The position numbers were made by a program, and so were the translations under genes. From Alphaproteobacteria bacterium (GTDB lineage Bacteria; Pseudomonadota; Alphaproteobacteria; Thalassobaculales; Thalassobaculaceae), in contig JABMNR010000145.1 in assembly GCA_013203465.1 (NCBI GenBank), forward strand, positions 1-42,343: a stretch of DNA of 42,343 nt. The letters run 5' to 3'. Below are positions 16,319-24,495 of the stretch, one piece after another (the stretch's first letter is position 1; each line of letters opens with the position of its first letter). The notes under the pieces were generated by a model. That model was not told where the DNA came from, did not search any database, and was given only the letters and a program-made list of their open reading frames with translations.

Positions 16319-18384
16319 TGGCGGCGGAGGCGGTCCGCGTCGGAGTCGATGTCGGCGGCACGTTCACCGATTTCTCCTGTGTCGTTTCACATGGCCGGCT
16401 GTTTGCCTTCAAGCTGCCGAGCACGCCCGAAGACCCAAGCCAGGCGGTGCTGCACGGGGTCGACATGCTGGTCCGCGAGTACGGCGTTACGCCAGCGGCG
16501 ATCAACGTGTTCGCCCACGGCACAACGGTCGCCACCAACGCCGTGCTGGAGCGCAAGGGCGCCCGGTTGGGTTTGCTGACCACCGCTGGCTTCCGGGACG
16601 TGCTGGAGATTGGCCGGCAGATGCGCCGGCAGATGTACAGCGTCCGGCTCGACCCGGAGACGCCGGTGTTCCTGGCACCCGGGCGGTTTCGCAAGGGCGT
16701 GCGCGAGCGGATCGGCCCGGACGGCGCGGTGATCGAACCCCTGGATGAGGCCGACGCCGTGGCCCAGGTCGCGGCGCTGGTCGAGGACGGTATCGGTGCG
16801 TTGGCGGTCTGCCTGCTATTCTCCTTCGCCAACCCGGCACATGAACGCCGGATCGCCGCGTTGGTGGCCGAACGTTGGCCGACCTTGCCGGTCTCGTTGT
16901 CGAGCATGGTTGATCCGGCGTTCCGCGAGTACGAGCGCACGGTGGTCACCGCCTTCGACGCCTATATCAAGCCGGCGGTTGATGCCTATCTCGCCCGGCT
17001 GGCCGACGGCTTGATTCAGGTTGGCGTGACGGCGCCGTTACAAATCATGCAATCCCGAGGTGGCTTGGCCGGTGCGGTTACCGCCCGGCAACGGCCGGTG
17101 CGGCTGTTCCTGTCGGGGCCGGCCGGTGGGGTGATCGGCGCCCAGAACGAGGGCCGGGCGGTTGGGTTTGATGACTTGATTACCGTCGATATCGGCGGCA
17201 CCAGCTGCGACATCGCCTTGGTCAGCGGCGCCAAGCCGTTGATCCGTCAGGAAGGTCAGATCGACGGCTACACCCTGCGGGTGCCGATGGTCGACGTGAA
17301 CGCGATTGGCGCCGGCGGTGGCAGCATCGCCTGGATTGACGCGGCGGGCGGGTTGCGGGTCGGGCCGCACTCGGCCGGGTCCGTTCCCGGCCCGGCGTGT
17401 TACGGCCGCGGCGGCGGGGAGGCGACCGTGACCGACGCCTCGGTGGTGCTTGGCTTGATCGATCCAGGGTATTTCGTCGGCGGCAAGGTGGCCCTCGATC
17501 CCGGCCGGGCGCAGGCGGCGATCCGGGACCGCGTTGCGGCACCGCTGTCGATGAGCGTCGAGGCCGCCGCCTTCGGCATCCATCGGGTGTTGAACGCCCA
17601 GATGGCGGAAGGCATCCGGCTGGTGTCGATCAAGCAGGGCTTCGATCCGCGCGACTTCGCGTTGCTTGGCCTCGGCGGTGCCGGGCCCTTGCATGTCTGC
17701 GCGCTGGCCGAGGAGCTTGGCATGACGCGGTGTCTGGTACCACGACATCCGGGTGTGTTGTCGGCGTCCGGGCTGCTGGCCGCGCCGGTCGAGCATGAAG
17801 TCGCGGCCGCCTTCTCCCGGCCGCTCGATGGCCTTGAGTTGTCGGCGGTGCGCGAGGCGTTGACGGCCCTGGATGCCGAGGCGGCGGCGCTGATGGCGGT
17901 CGAACAAGTCGACCCGGCGGCGGTGGTGATCGGTTATGCGGCCGACGCCTGCTATGTCGGCCAGGGCTATACCATCGAGGTGCCGCTCGATCTCACTCAA
18001 CCCGATCCGCTCGCCCGGCTTTACCAGGATTTCCTCGCCTTGCACGATCGGATCTACGGCCATGCCGTCGACGGACCGATCCGGCTGGTCAATCTGCGTG
18101 CCGTCCATCGCGCGGGTGGCGGTGGGGCAACCGGTAAGGCGGAGATCGCCACCGGCTCGCCGGTCAAGGGCACGCGGTCCGTACTGGTGGCCGGTGACGG
18201 GACCCGGGTGATGGCGACGGTCTATGACCGCGCGCGCATGCCCACCGGGCTGCGCTTCGAGGGACCGGCGATCGTCGAGCAGTCCGACACCACCACCTGG
18301 GTGGCTCCGGGCTGGACGGCACGCACCCTGGATACCGGGGCATTGCTCCTGGAGCGCCCAGTCCTGATGGAGGTAACGCCATGA
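16318..18384 (+). CDS. hyuA: Hydantoinase/oxoprolinase A-type subunit, pair 3
   Basis: This is a 688-residue third HyuA paralogue. ATP-site motifs are present: DVGGTFTDFSC near residue 11, HGTTVATNAVLERKG, VDIGGTSCDIAL, and LGGAGPL. The ATG overlaps the preceding hyuB stop by one base, and the gene's own stop overlaps the next hyuB by four (ATGA), so translation of pairs 2 and 3 is coupled throughout. The C-terminal domain ends with the family strand FEGPAIVEQSDTTTWVAPG. The first glycine of the third motif follows Leu rather than Phe, a mild difference from pairs 1 and 2. The substrate is unknown. Confidence 0.9.
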   Translation: MAAEAVRVGVDVGGTFTDFSCVVSHGRLFAFKLPSTPEDPSQAVLHGVDMLVREYGVTPAAINVFAHGTTVATNAVLERKGARLGLLTTAGFRDVLEIGRQMRRQMYSVRLDPETPVFLAPGRFRKGVRERIGPDGAVIEPLDEADAVAQVAALVEDGIGALAVCLLFSFANPAHERRIAALVAERWPTLPVSLSSMVDPAFREYERTVVTAFDAYIKPAVDAYLARLADGLIQVGVTAPLQIMQSRGGLAGAVTARQRPVRLFLSGPAGGVIGAQNEGRAVGFDDLITVDIGGTSCDIALVSGAKPLIRQEGQIDGYTLRVPMVDVNAIGAGGGSIAWIDAAGGLRVGPHSAGSVPGPACYGRGGGEATVTDASVVLGLIDPGYFVGGKVALDPGRAQAAIRDRVAAPLSMSVEAAAFGIHRVLNAQMAEGIRLVSIKQGFDPRDFALLGLGGAGPLHVCALAEELGMTRCLVPRHPGVLSASGLLAAPVEHEVAAAFSRPLDGLELSAVREALTALDAEAAALMAVEQVDPAAVVIGYAADACYVGQGYTIEVPLDLTQPDPLARLYQDFLALHDRIYGHAVDGPIRLVNLRAVHRAGGGGATGKAEIATGSPVKGTRSVLVAGDGTRVMATVYDRARMPTGLRFEGPAIVEQSDTTTWVAPGWTARTLDTGALLLERPVLMEVTP

Positions 18385-20045
18385 TCCGCGACCGAGCCAA
18401 CACCCTCGATCCGATCACCGTGGAGGTGGTGCGCAACAAGCTCGATGGTATCGCCAACGAGATGCAGTCGACGCTGTTCCGCAGCTCGTTCTCGCCGATC
18501 GTGAAGGAGGGCCTGGACGCTTCGGCCAGCCTGTTCACCATCGAGGGCGAGACCCTGGCCCAGGCAATCGCCATTCCGATCCATCTGGCGACCCTGATCC
18601 CGGTGGTGCGCACCTTCCTGCGGGAGTTTCCGCCGGCAACCATGGCCGAGGGCGATGTCTATGTGATGAACGATCCGTATCTCGGCGGCACTCACCTGCC
18701 GGACATCGCCCTGGTGATGCCGGTGTTTCATGACGGTGCCCCGATCGCCCTGACCGCCGCCATGACCCATCATCAGGATGTCGGTGGCATGGCGCCCGGC
18801 TCGGTGCCGACCAACGCCACCGAGATTTATCAGGAAGGCATCCGAATCCCACCGCTGAAATTCCACGACCGCGGAATGCCGAACGACACCCTGATGAAGC
18901 TGCTGCGGCTCAACGTGCGGGTACCGGACAGTTTCATCGGCGACCTGAACGCCCAGGTCGCGGCCTGTTCGGCTGGCGCCCGCCGGTTGCGCGAACTCGC
19001 CACCAAGCACGGCTCGACGGCCTTGCGGGCGATCTTCGCCAACCTGCTCGACCGGTCGGAGGAGATGACACGGCAGGCGATCGCCATGATTCCGGACGGC
19101 ACCTACCGCTACCACGATTTCCTGGATAACGACGGCATCGATCTGGACACCCCGATCCGCATCGAGGTGGCGGTCACGGTCGATGGCGAGGCGGTGCGGG
19201 TCGACTTCGCCGGCACCAGCGGTCAAGTGCGGGGGCCCTTCAACTGTGTGCCGTCGGGCGCGCACGCGGCGGTGTATTTCGCGGTGCATGCCCTGACCGA
19301 TCCGGATATTCCGACCAACGGCGGCTGTTTTCGGCCGATCTCCGTGACCACGCCCGAGGGCAGTCTGGTCAACCCGGTCGAACCCGCACCGGTCAACGCC
19401 CGTACGGCGACCATCAAGCGTATCGCCGGTTGCGTCATTGGTGCCTTGCGGGCGGCGATCCCCGGGCGGGCGCCGGCCGATGCCGCCGGTGAAATGCTGC
19501 TCCTGGCCTTTGGCGGTCCTCGACCCGACGGCTCGCGCTATGTGGTCGGGGAGCTGATCGCCTCGGGCAGCGGCGCCAGCGACGGCAAGGATGGCGTCGA
19601 CGTGATCGAGACCGACGGCACCAACTGCATGAACCTTCCCATCGAGGCGCTGGAGATGGATGCGCCGATCCGGGTGCTGCGCACCGAGTTGCGCGCCGGC
19701 TCAGGTGGTGCTGGCCAATGGCGAGGCGGGCTTGGGCTCAGCCGCGAGTATCAGGTGCTGCATGGCGACGTGGTCCTGACCCATCGAGGCGAGCGTCACG
19801 TCCACCCGGCGCGTGGTGTTCTGGGCGGTGGGCCGGGAGCGCTCGCGGTCTCGCGCATCCATCGGATGGGTGGCGCGGTTGAGGAGATCAAGTCGAAGAC
19901 CGTTACCCGGCTCGGCCCGGGCGATCGGCTTGAGATCCATACCGCCGGTGGCGGCGGCTACGGGGATCCGGCGACGCGCGATCCGGAGCAAGTCGAGCGG
20001 GATCAAGCAGACCGCAAGATCGGCACCAGTGCGGCGGCAGAGTAG
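18381..20045 (+). CDS. hyuB: Hydantoinase/oxoprolinase B-type subunit, pair 3
   Basis: This is a 554-residue HyuB paralogue, the shortest of the three. Candidate metal ligands are D46, H105, D108 and H130 (in KEGLDASA, GTHLPDI and MTHHQDVGG). The C-terminal region keeps GSGGAGQWRGG and the closing TAGGGGYGDPATRD. It starts with DPITVEVVRNKLDGIANEM, the common opening of standard N-methylhydantoinase/acetone-carboxylase-like B subunits. Its ATG lies inside the hyuA-3 stop. A ten-base gap follows before the M20 hydrolase gene, which has its own GGGAGA site. Confidence 0.9.
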   Translation: MIRDRANTLDPITVEVVRNKLDGIANEMQSTLFRSSFSPIVKEGLDASASLFTIEGETLAQAIAIPIHLATLIPVVRTFLREFPPATMAEGDVYVMNDPYLGGTHLPDIALVMPVFHDGAPIALTAAMTHHQDVGGMAPGSVPTNATEIYQEGIRIPPLKFHDRGMPNDTLMKLLRLNVRVPDSFIGDLNAQVAACSAGARRLRELATKHGSTALRAIFANLLDRSEEMTRQAIAMIPDGTYRYHDFLDNDGIDLDTPIRIEVAVTVDGEAVRVDFAGTSGQVRGPFNCVPSGAHAAVYFAVHALTDPDIPTNGGCFRPISVTTPEGSLVNPVEPAPVNARTATIKRIAGCVIGALRAAIPGRAPADAAGEMLLLAFGGPRPDGSRYVVGELIASGSGASDGKDGVDVIETDGTNCMNLPIEALEMDAPIRVLRTELRAGSGGAGQWRGGLGLSREYQVLHGDVVLTHRGERHVHPARGVLGGGPGALAVSRIHRMGGAVEEIKSKTVTRLGPGDRLEIHTAGGGGYGDPATRDPEQVERDQADRKIGTSAAAE

Positions 20046-20055
20046 GGAGACGGAC

Positions 20056-21465
20056 ATGTCCCGAGAGGCGGTGATCGCGCGGCTGCAAGCCGGTTTCGAC
20101 GACGGTGGGTTTCTCGACGAGTTGGCCCGCCGGGTCGCCTATCCGACCGAGAGCCAGGTGGCGGAGAGTTTTCCGCATCTTGAGCGGTATTTGCGCGAGG
20201 AGATCGGCCCCGAGCTCGGGACCATGGGCTACGAGGTCCGCATCATCGAGAACCCGGTGGAGGGCGGCGGGCCGTTCCTGATCGCCCGGCGCATCGAAGG
20301 GGTCGGTCTGCCGACGGTGATGACCTACGGCCATGGCGATGCGTTGCACGGCCTGGCCGGACAGTGGCGCGACGGCCGCGATCCGTGGACCCTGGAGGTC
20401 GACGGCGAGCGGGTCTACGGCCGGGGCGTGGTCGACAACAAGGGCCAGCACACCATCAACCTGCGCGCGCTGAAAGCGGTGATCGCCGAGCGTGGCTGCC
20501 TCGGCTTCAACTCGATCTTCCTGATGGAGACCAGCGAGGAGATCGGCTCTCCCGGCATCCACGAACTGTGCGCCGAGTATCGTGACGATCTCGTTGGCGA
20601 CGTGCTGATCGCCTCCGATGGCCCCCGGATCGCGCGCGACAAGCCGACCCTGTGGCTCGGCTCGCGCGGGGCCATCAACCTCGACCTGCGGGTGCGGTTG
20701 CGCGAGGGCGGGCACCATTCCGGTAATTGGGGCGGGCTGTTGGCTAATCCGGGCGTGATCCTGGCCAACGCCCTGGCCGCCATCATCGATCGCAACGGCC
20801 GCATCAACGCCCGTGGCATCGTGCCGGAGCGGATCACCAACTCGGTGCGTCAGGCGCTTGCCGGCATCACCGTGGATCCCGGGCCGGACGGCCCGACGAT
20901 CGACGCCGATTATGGCGAGCCGGGCCTGACCCCGACCGAACGGGTCTATGGCTGGAACACCTTCGACGTGCTGGCGTTCCGCACCGGCAATCCGGACAAC
21001 CCGGTGAACGCGATCCCGCACGAGGCGGTCGCCAACTGCCAGATCCGCTACACGGTCGACCGGGCCCGCGAGACGCTGGTTCCGGCGTTGCGGGCGTTCC
21101 TGGATAAGCAGGGCTTTCCCGAGGTCGAGGTCTATGAGGCGCCCGGCCGCAGCGCCTGGGGCGCCACGCGGCTCGACCCGGACAATCCGTGGGTGCGGTG
21201 GGCCGCCGCCTCGATCGAGCGGACCTTGGGCCAGGCGCCGGCGATCCTGCCGAACATCGGCGCGTCGCTGCCGAACGATGCGTTTGCCGAGGCGCTCGGT
21301 CTCGCCACGATCTACGTGCCGCACTCGTACCCTGGATGTTCGCAGCACGCGCCGAACGAACATGGCTTGCTGCCGCTGTTCCGCGAAGGATTGGCGATGA
21401 TGGGCGGGTTGTTCTGGGATATGGGTGAGAACCCGGAGCCTTTCCGTCCGGGGCGCGGAGGATGA
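20056..21465 (+). CDS. M20-family metallo-amidohydrolase/peptidase
   Basis: This is a 469-residue dinuclear zinc hydrolase. Visible M20 residues are H93 with D95 in YGHGD, bridging D127 in GRGVVDNKG, catalytic E161 and metal-binding E162 in METSEEIGSPG, D188 in ASDGP, and the last ligand H431 in HAPNE. The dimerisation/lid domain spans about residues 200-320. The family includes amino-acid deacylases, dipeptidases and carbamoyl-amino-acid hydrolases. In this operon it could cleave the linear amide or carbamoyl product made by the HyuAB pairs, which is inference. The ATG at 20056 was chosen for its ribosome site; the open frame further upstream is inside hyuB-3. The stop overlaps the next gene by four bases. 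Confidence 0.9.
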   Translation: MSREAVIARLQAGFDDGGFLDELARRVAYPTESQVAESFPHLERYLREEIGPELGTMGYEVRIIENPVEGGGPFLIARRIEGVGLPTVMTYGHGDALHGLAGQWRDGRDPWTLEVDGERVYGRGVVDNKGQHTINLRALKAVIAERGCLGFNSIFLMETSEEIGSPGIHELCAEYRDDLVGDVLIASDGPRIARDKPTLWLGSRGAINLDLRVRLREGGHHSGNWGGLLANPGVILANALAAIIDRNGRINARGIVPERITNSVRQALAGITVDPGPDGPTIDADYGEPGLTPTERVYGWNTFDVLAFRTGNPDNPVNAIPHEAVANCQIRYTVDRARETLVPALRAFLDKQGFPEVEVYEAPGRSAWGATRLDPDNPWVRWAAASIERTLGQAPAILPNIGASLPNDAFAEALGLATIYVPHSYPGCSQHAPNEHGLLPLFREGLAMMGGLFWDMGENPEPFRPGRGG

Positions 21466-22445
21466 AGGCGGCTTGGTACGAAACCCTCGGCCCGGCCGAG
21501 ACGGTGCTGACCGTCGGCGATATACCGACCCCGACGCCAGCGCCGGGCGAGGTGCTGGTCCGGCTCGCCGCCTCCGGCATCAATCCGTCCGATGTTAAGA
21601 AACGCGCCGGTTGGCACGGCGGGGCGCTGGAGTTCCCTCGGATCGTTCCGCACAGCGACGGCGCCGGGGTGATCGAGGCGGTCGGCGACGGTGTGCCGTT
21701 GGACAGAATTGGACAACATGTCTGGGTCTACAACGCGCAATGGGAACGGCCCAACGGTACCGCCGCCGAATACGTCGCGCTGCCGGCGGCGCTCGCCGTG
21801 CCGTTGCCCGATGGCGTCGGCTTCGAGGAAGGCGCTTGCCTGGGTATTCCGGCGTGCACGGCGCATTACGCGGTGACCGGTGACGGGCCGGTCGAGGGGC
21901 GCACCGTGTTGGTCCAGGGCGGTGCCGGGGCGGTCGGGTTCTATGCGGTGCAAATGGCGGCGCTGTCGGGCGCCACGGTGATCGCGACCGTCAGCTCGCC
22001 TGAGAAGGCCGCGATTGCGCGGGCCGGCGGCGCGCATCACACCGTCGATTACAAGCGTGATGACGTGGGCGCGGCGGTTCTGGATCTGACCGGTGGCGCC
22101 GGGGTCGACCACATCGTCGAGGTCGATCTCGGCGCCAACATCGCGACCGACACGGCGCTGCTGAAACGACGCGGTTCGGTCGCCGCGTACTCCTCGACCA
22201 GCCGGCCGCGCTTCGAATTCGACTACTACGGCTTCGGCTACAAGGGTGCGCGGCTCCGCTTCGTCCAGGTCTATATCCTGACCGAGGCCGAGCGCCGGAC
22301 GGCGGTCGCTGACCTGACCCGCTGGATGACGGCGGGACGGTTGCGGCACCGGGTCGCCGAGGCGATCCCGCTCGACGCCATCGCCGAGGCGCATCACCGT
22401 CTGGAGGCAGGCGGGGTTACCGGCAACATCGTGGTTACCTGCTAG
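21462..22445 (+). CDS. Zinc-free quinone oxidoreductase-like enzyme (MDR superfamily)
   Basis: This is a 327-residue NADPH-dependent oxidoreductase of the zeta-crystallin/QOR type. It starts MKAAWYETLGPAE and has the GroES-like catalytic fold followed by a Rossmann domain with VLVQGGAGAVGFYAVQMA near residue 147. The zinc-binding cysteines of true alcohol dehydrogenases are absent. The C-terminal segment IAEAHHRLEAGGVTGNIVV is typical. It is translationally coupled to the M20 gene (ATGA overlap), so it belongs to the same pathway. It probably reduces an enone or quinone-like intermediate. Confidence 0.88.
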   Translation: MKAAWYETLGPAETVLTVGDIPTPTPAPGEVLVRLAASGINPSDVKKRAGWHGGALEFPRIVPHSDGAGVIEAVGDGVPLDRIGQHVWVYNAQWERPNGTAAEYVALPAALAVPLPDGVGFEEGACLGIPACTAHYAVTGDGPVEGRTVLVQGGAGAVGFYAVQMAALSGATVIATVSSPEKAAIARAGGAHHTVDYKRDDVGAAVLDLTGGAGVDHIVEVDLGANIATDTALLKRRGSVAAYSSTSRPRFEFDYYGFGYKGARLRFVQVYILTEAERRTAVADLTRWMTAGRLRHRVAEAIPLDAIAEAHHRLEAGGVTGNIVVTC

Positions 22446-22463
22446 GCAACGAGGGAGGGCGGC

Positions 22464-23495
22464 ATGGACGGGCGAATCCTGATTTGGGGCGCCGGGGCGA
22501 TCGGCGGAACCTTGGGGGCGTTTTGGGCGCGCGCCGGGGTCGACGTGATGCTGGTCGACACGGTTGCCGAGCACGTCGAGGCGTGCCGAACCACCGGGCT
22601 GGCGATCGAGGGCCCGGTAGAGGAATTCACCCAGGTGATCCCGGCGGCGACACCGGACGCCGTCAAGGGCACCTACGGCCGTATCGTGCTGGCGGTGAAG
22701 GCACACCACACCGACGCCGCGATGGCCATGCTGACGCCGCATCTCGCCCCCGACGGCTTCGTGCTGTCGGCGCAGAACGGCCTGAACGAGCTGACCATCG
22801 CCCGCCATGTCGGCGAGGAGCGCACCATGGGGGCGTTCGTGAATTTCGGTGCCGACTGGCATGGGCCGGGACGCATCCTGTTCGGTAACCGGGCGGCGGT
22901 GGTGGTCGGCGAGATCGACGGAACCGTGCGCGACCGCACGCGCGAGATGTACCGCCTGCTAAAACTTTTCGAGCCGGACGCGGTGTTGACCGACAACATC
23001 TGGGGCTACCTTTGGGGCAAGCTCGGCTACGGCGCCATGCTGTTCGCCACCGCGCTGACCGACGATTCCATGAGCGCGAACTTCGACGATCCGACGCGGC
23101 TGCCGATCTGGTTGGCGCTTGGCCGCGAGGTGGTCGCGACCGCCCGGGCGCGCGGCGTGACGTCGATCGGTTTCAACGGCTACGAGCCCGAGGCGTTCGC
23201 CCCCGGCGCGCCGGAGGCGGGCGCGCGGGCCAGCATCGCCGCCTTGGCCGAGTTCAACCGCCATGGGGCGAAAACCCACTCCGGCATCTGGCGGGATCTG
23301 GCGGTGCGTAAGCGCCAAACCGAGGTCGACGCGCAGATCGCGATCATCGACACGCTAGCGCGCGAGGCCGGGATCGAGACGCCGACGATCCGCCGTTTGG
23401 TCGAGCTGATCCACGATGTCGAGGAAGGCCGGCGACCGCGCGCGCCCGAGACCCTGCACGCGCTGCTGGCCATGCCGGATGTTAAGATTAGCTAA
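22464..23495 (+). CDS. Ketopantoate reductase-family oxidoreductase (PanE/ApbA-like)
   Basis: This is a 343-residue NADPH-dependent reductase with an N-terminal GAGAIGG (residues 9-15) in a Rossmann domain and LAVKAHHT carrying the family Lys. The C-terminal helical domain opens with the family segment GKLGYGAM. Family members reduce 2-keto acids or related compounds. Its place in the hyu operon, 18 bases after the QOR gene, suggests a catabolic 2-keto or hydroxy acid substrate rather than pantothenate synthesis. About 45 residues more than classical PanE, with an acidic and proline-rich segment near residues 235-250. No panB or panC is near. Confidence 0.85.
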   Translation: MDGRILIWGAGAIGGTLGAFWARAGVDVMLVDTVAEHVEACRTTGLAIEGPVEEFTQVIPAATPDAVKGTYGRIVLAVKAHHTDAAMAMLTPHLAPDGFVLSAQNGLNELTIARHVGEERTMGAFVNFGADWHGPGRILFGNRAAVVVGEIDGTVRDRTREMYRLLKLFEPDAVLTDNIWGYLWGKLGYGAMLFATALTDDSMSANFDDPTRLPIWLALGREVVATARARGVTSIGFNGYEPEAFAPGAPEAGARASIAALAEFNRHGAKTHSGIWRDLAVRKRQTEVDAQIAIIDTLAREAGIETPTIRRLVELIHDVEEGRRPRAPETLHALLAMPDVKIS

Positions 23496-23727
23496 GCGAT
23501 CCTGGCCATCGCGCCGCTAACGGGCCAGGGTCCGGTCCGCGATCGCGTCCGAGACGAACAGTGTCGCCAGGGTCGTGCCTAAAATCATACCGAGTATGCG
23601 CGTGATGGTTCTCAGGGCTGCTGTCCTCCCTGGTGACCCCGGCGAGGGCATCACGCCCATGGTGGCCCGTGAAAAGGACGGCTCGAGACAAGAATGCTTG
23701 AGACAAGAAGCGAAAAGGAGACCCACC
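23496..23727 (+). other. 232-base gap between reductase and SDR-lactonase pair
   Basis: No gene is recognised here. CCTGGCC (23501-23507) and GGCCAGG (23523-23529) form a 7-bp inverted repeat shortly after the upstream stop, without a T-run, so it is at best a weak terminator. Near the downstream gene the 10-bp sequence GAGACAAGAA occurs twice (23685-23694 and 23700-23709), 15 bases apart, and is a possible regulator site. GAAAAGGA also occurs twice (23671 and 23712). The second GAAAAGGA includes the likely ribosome site. The gap suggests the two following genes may have their own promoter. Confidence 0.45.
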
Positions 23728-24495
23728 ATGGCTCATAGCGCGGTGTACCCGGATCTGAAGGGCCGGAGCGTGTTGATCACCGGCGGTGCCAGCGGCATTG
23801 GCGCCGAGATCGTCGCGCATTTTTGCGCCCAGGGAGCGTGTGTCGGCTTCGTTGATTTGGATGACACGGCGGCGGAAGCCTTGATTACGAACATACGCGG
23901 CGCCGGTCACGCGGCACCGGTCTTCGAGCCGTGCGATCTACGTGATATCGACGCGCTGCGCGCCGCCATCGGCCGTTTGCGTGAGCAGATCGGGCCAATC
24001 CGGGTGCTGGTGAACAACGCGGCAAACGACGAACGCCACGCGATCGACGATGTCACACCGGAATACTGGGACGACCGGCAGGCGGTGAACCTTCGGCATC
24101 AGTTCTTCGCCACCCAAGCCGTGTGGCACGACATGCGTGATACCGGTGGCGGCGCCATCGTCAACATGGGTTCGGTCTCATGGTTGATCGGCCAGGGCGG
24201 CATGCCCGCCTACTCCGCCGCCAAGGCGGCCGTCGCCGGGCTGACCCGGTCGCTGGCCCGCGATCTTGGCGAGCACGGCATCCGGGTGAACTCCGTGCTG
24301 CCCGGCTGGATCATGACCGAGCGTCAGGTCACGAAATGGCTGACCCCGGAGGGCGAGGCGGATTTGATGCGCAACCAATGCCTCAAGCGTAAGCTCTACC
24401 CGGCCGACATCGCCCGCGTGGTGCTGTTCTTCGCCTCCGAGGCATCGTCCGCCTGCACCAACCAGAACTACATCGCCGACGGGGGCTGGGTGTGA
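23728..24495 (+). CDS. Short-chain dehydrogenase/reductase paired with a lactonase
   Basis: This is a 255-residue classical SDR with TGGASGIG cofactor motif, an Asp ending the second strand (FVDLDD, so NAD-type), NNAAN, and a catalytic Ser 13 residues before Tyr in YSAAK. The ATG at 23728 follows AAGGAG by eight bases. Its stop overlaps the start of the SMP-30 gene (GTGA). SDR plus SMP-30 lactonase is the usual arrangement for oxidation of a sugar or hydroxy-aldehyde to a lactone followed by hydrolysis. That pairing is my basis for the proposed role; the actual sugar is unknown. It could instead share the hyu pathway. Confidence 0.9.
   Translation: MAHSAVYPDLKGRSVLITGGASGIGAEIVAHFCAQGACVGFVDLDDTAAEALITNIRGAGHAAPVFEPCDLRDIDALRAAIGRLREQIGPIRVLVNNAANDERHAIDDVTPEYWDDRQAVNLRHQFFATQAVWHDMRDTGGGAIVNMGSVSWLIGQGGMPAYSAAKAAVAGLTRSLARDLGEHGIRVNSVLPGWIMTERQVTKWLTPEGEADLMRNQCLKRKLYPADIARVVLFFASEASSACTNQNYIADGGWV

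Noticed and set aside
7610-20045. Assignment of the hyu genes as acetone or acetophenone carboxylase
   Set aside because: Those enzymes need extra small subunits, and none is seen among the neighbours. The pairs fit the two-subunit hydantoinase/oxoprolinase/caprolactamase type better.
19903-21363. Long minus-strand frame opposite the M20 gene
   Set aside because: The plus strand encodes an M20 enzyme with all metal ligands; the antisense product is Arg/Gly/Asp-rich without family motifs.
22464-23495. Naming the reductase panE as pantothenate biosynthesis enzyme
   Set aside because: It is longer than usual and embedded in a catabolic operon without other pantothenate genes.
23501-23529. Rho-independent terminator after the ketopantoate-reductase-like gene
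   Set aside because: Only 7-bp arms with a 15-base loop and no T-run.
23517-23729. 70-residue minus-strand reading frame in the gap before the third SDR
   Set aside because: It has a hydrophobic C-terminal half (ILGMILGTTLATLFV) but no ribosome site, covers the repeats and ribosome site of the plus-strand SDR, and lacks any recognisable motif.
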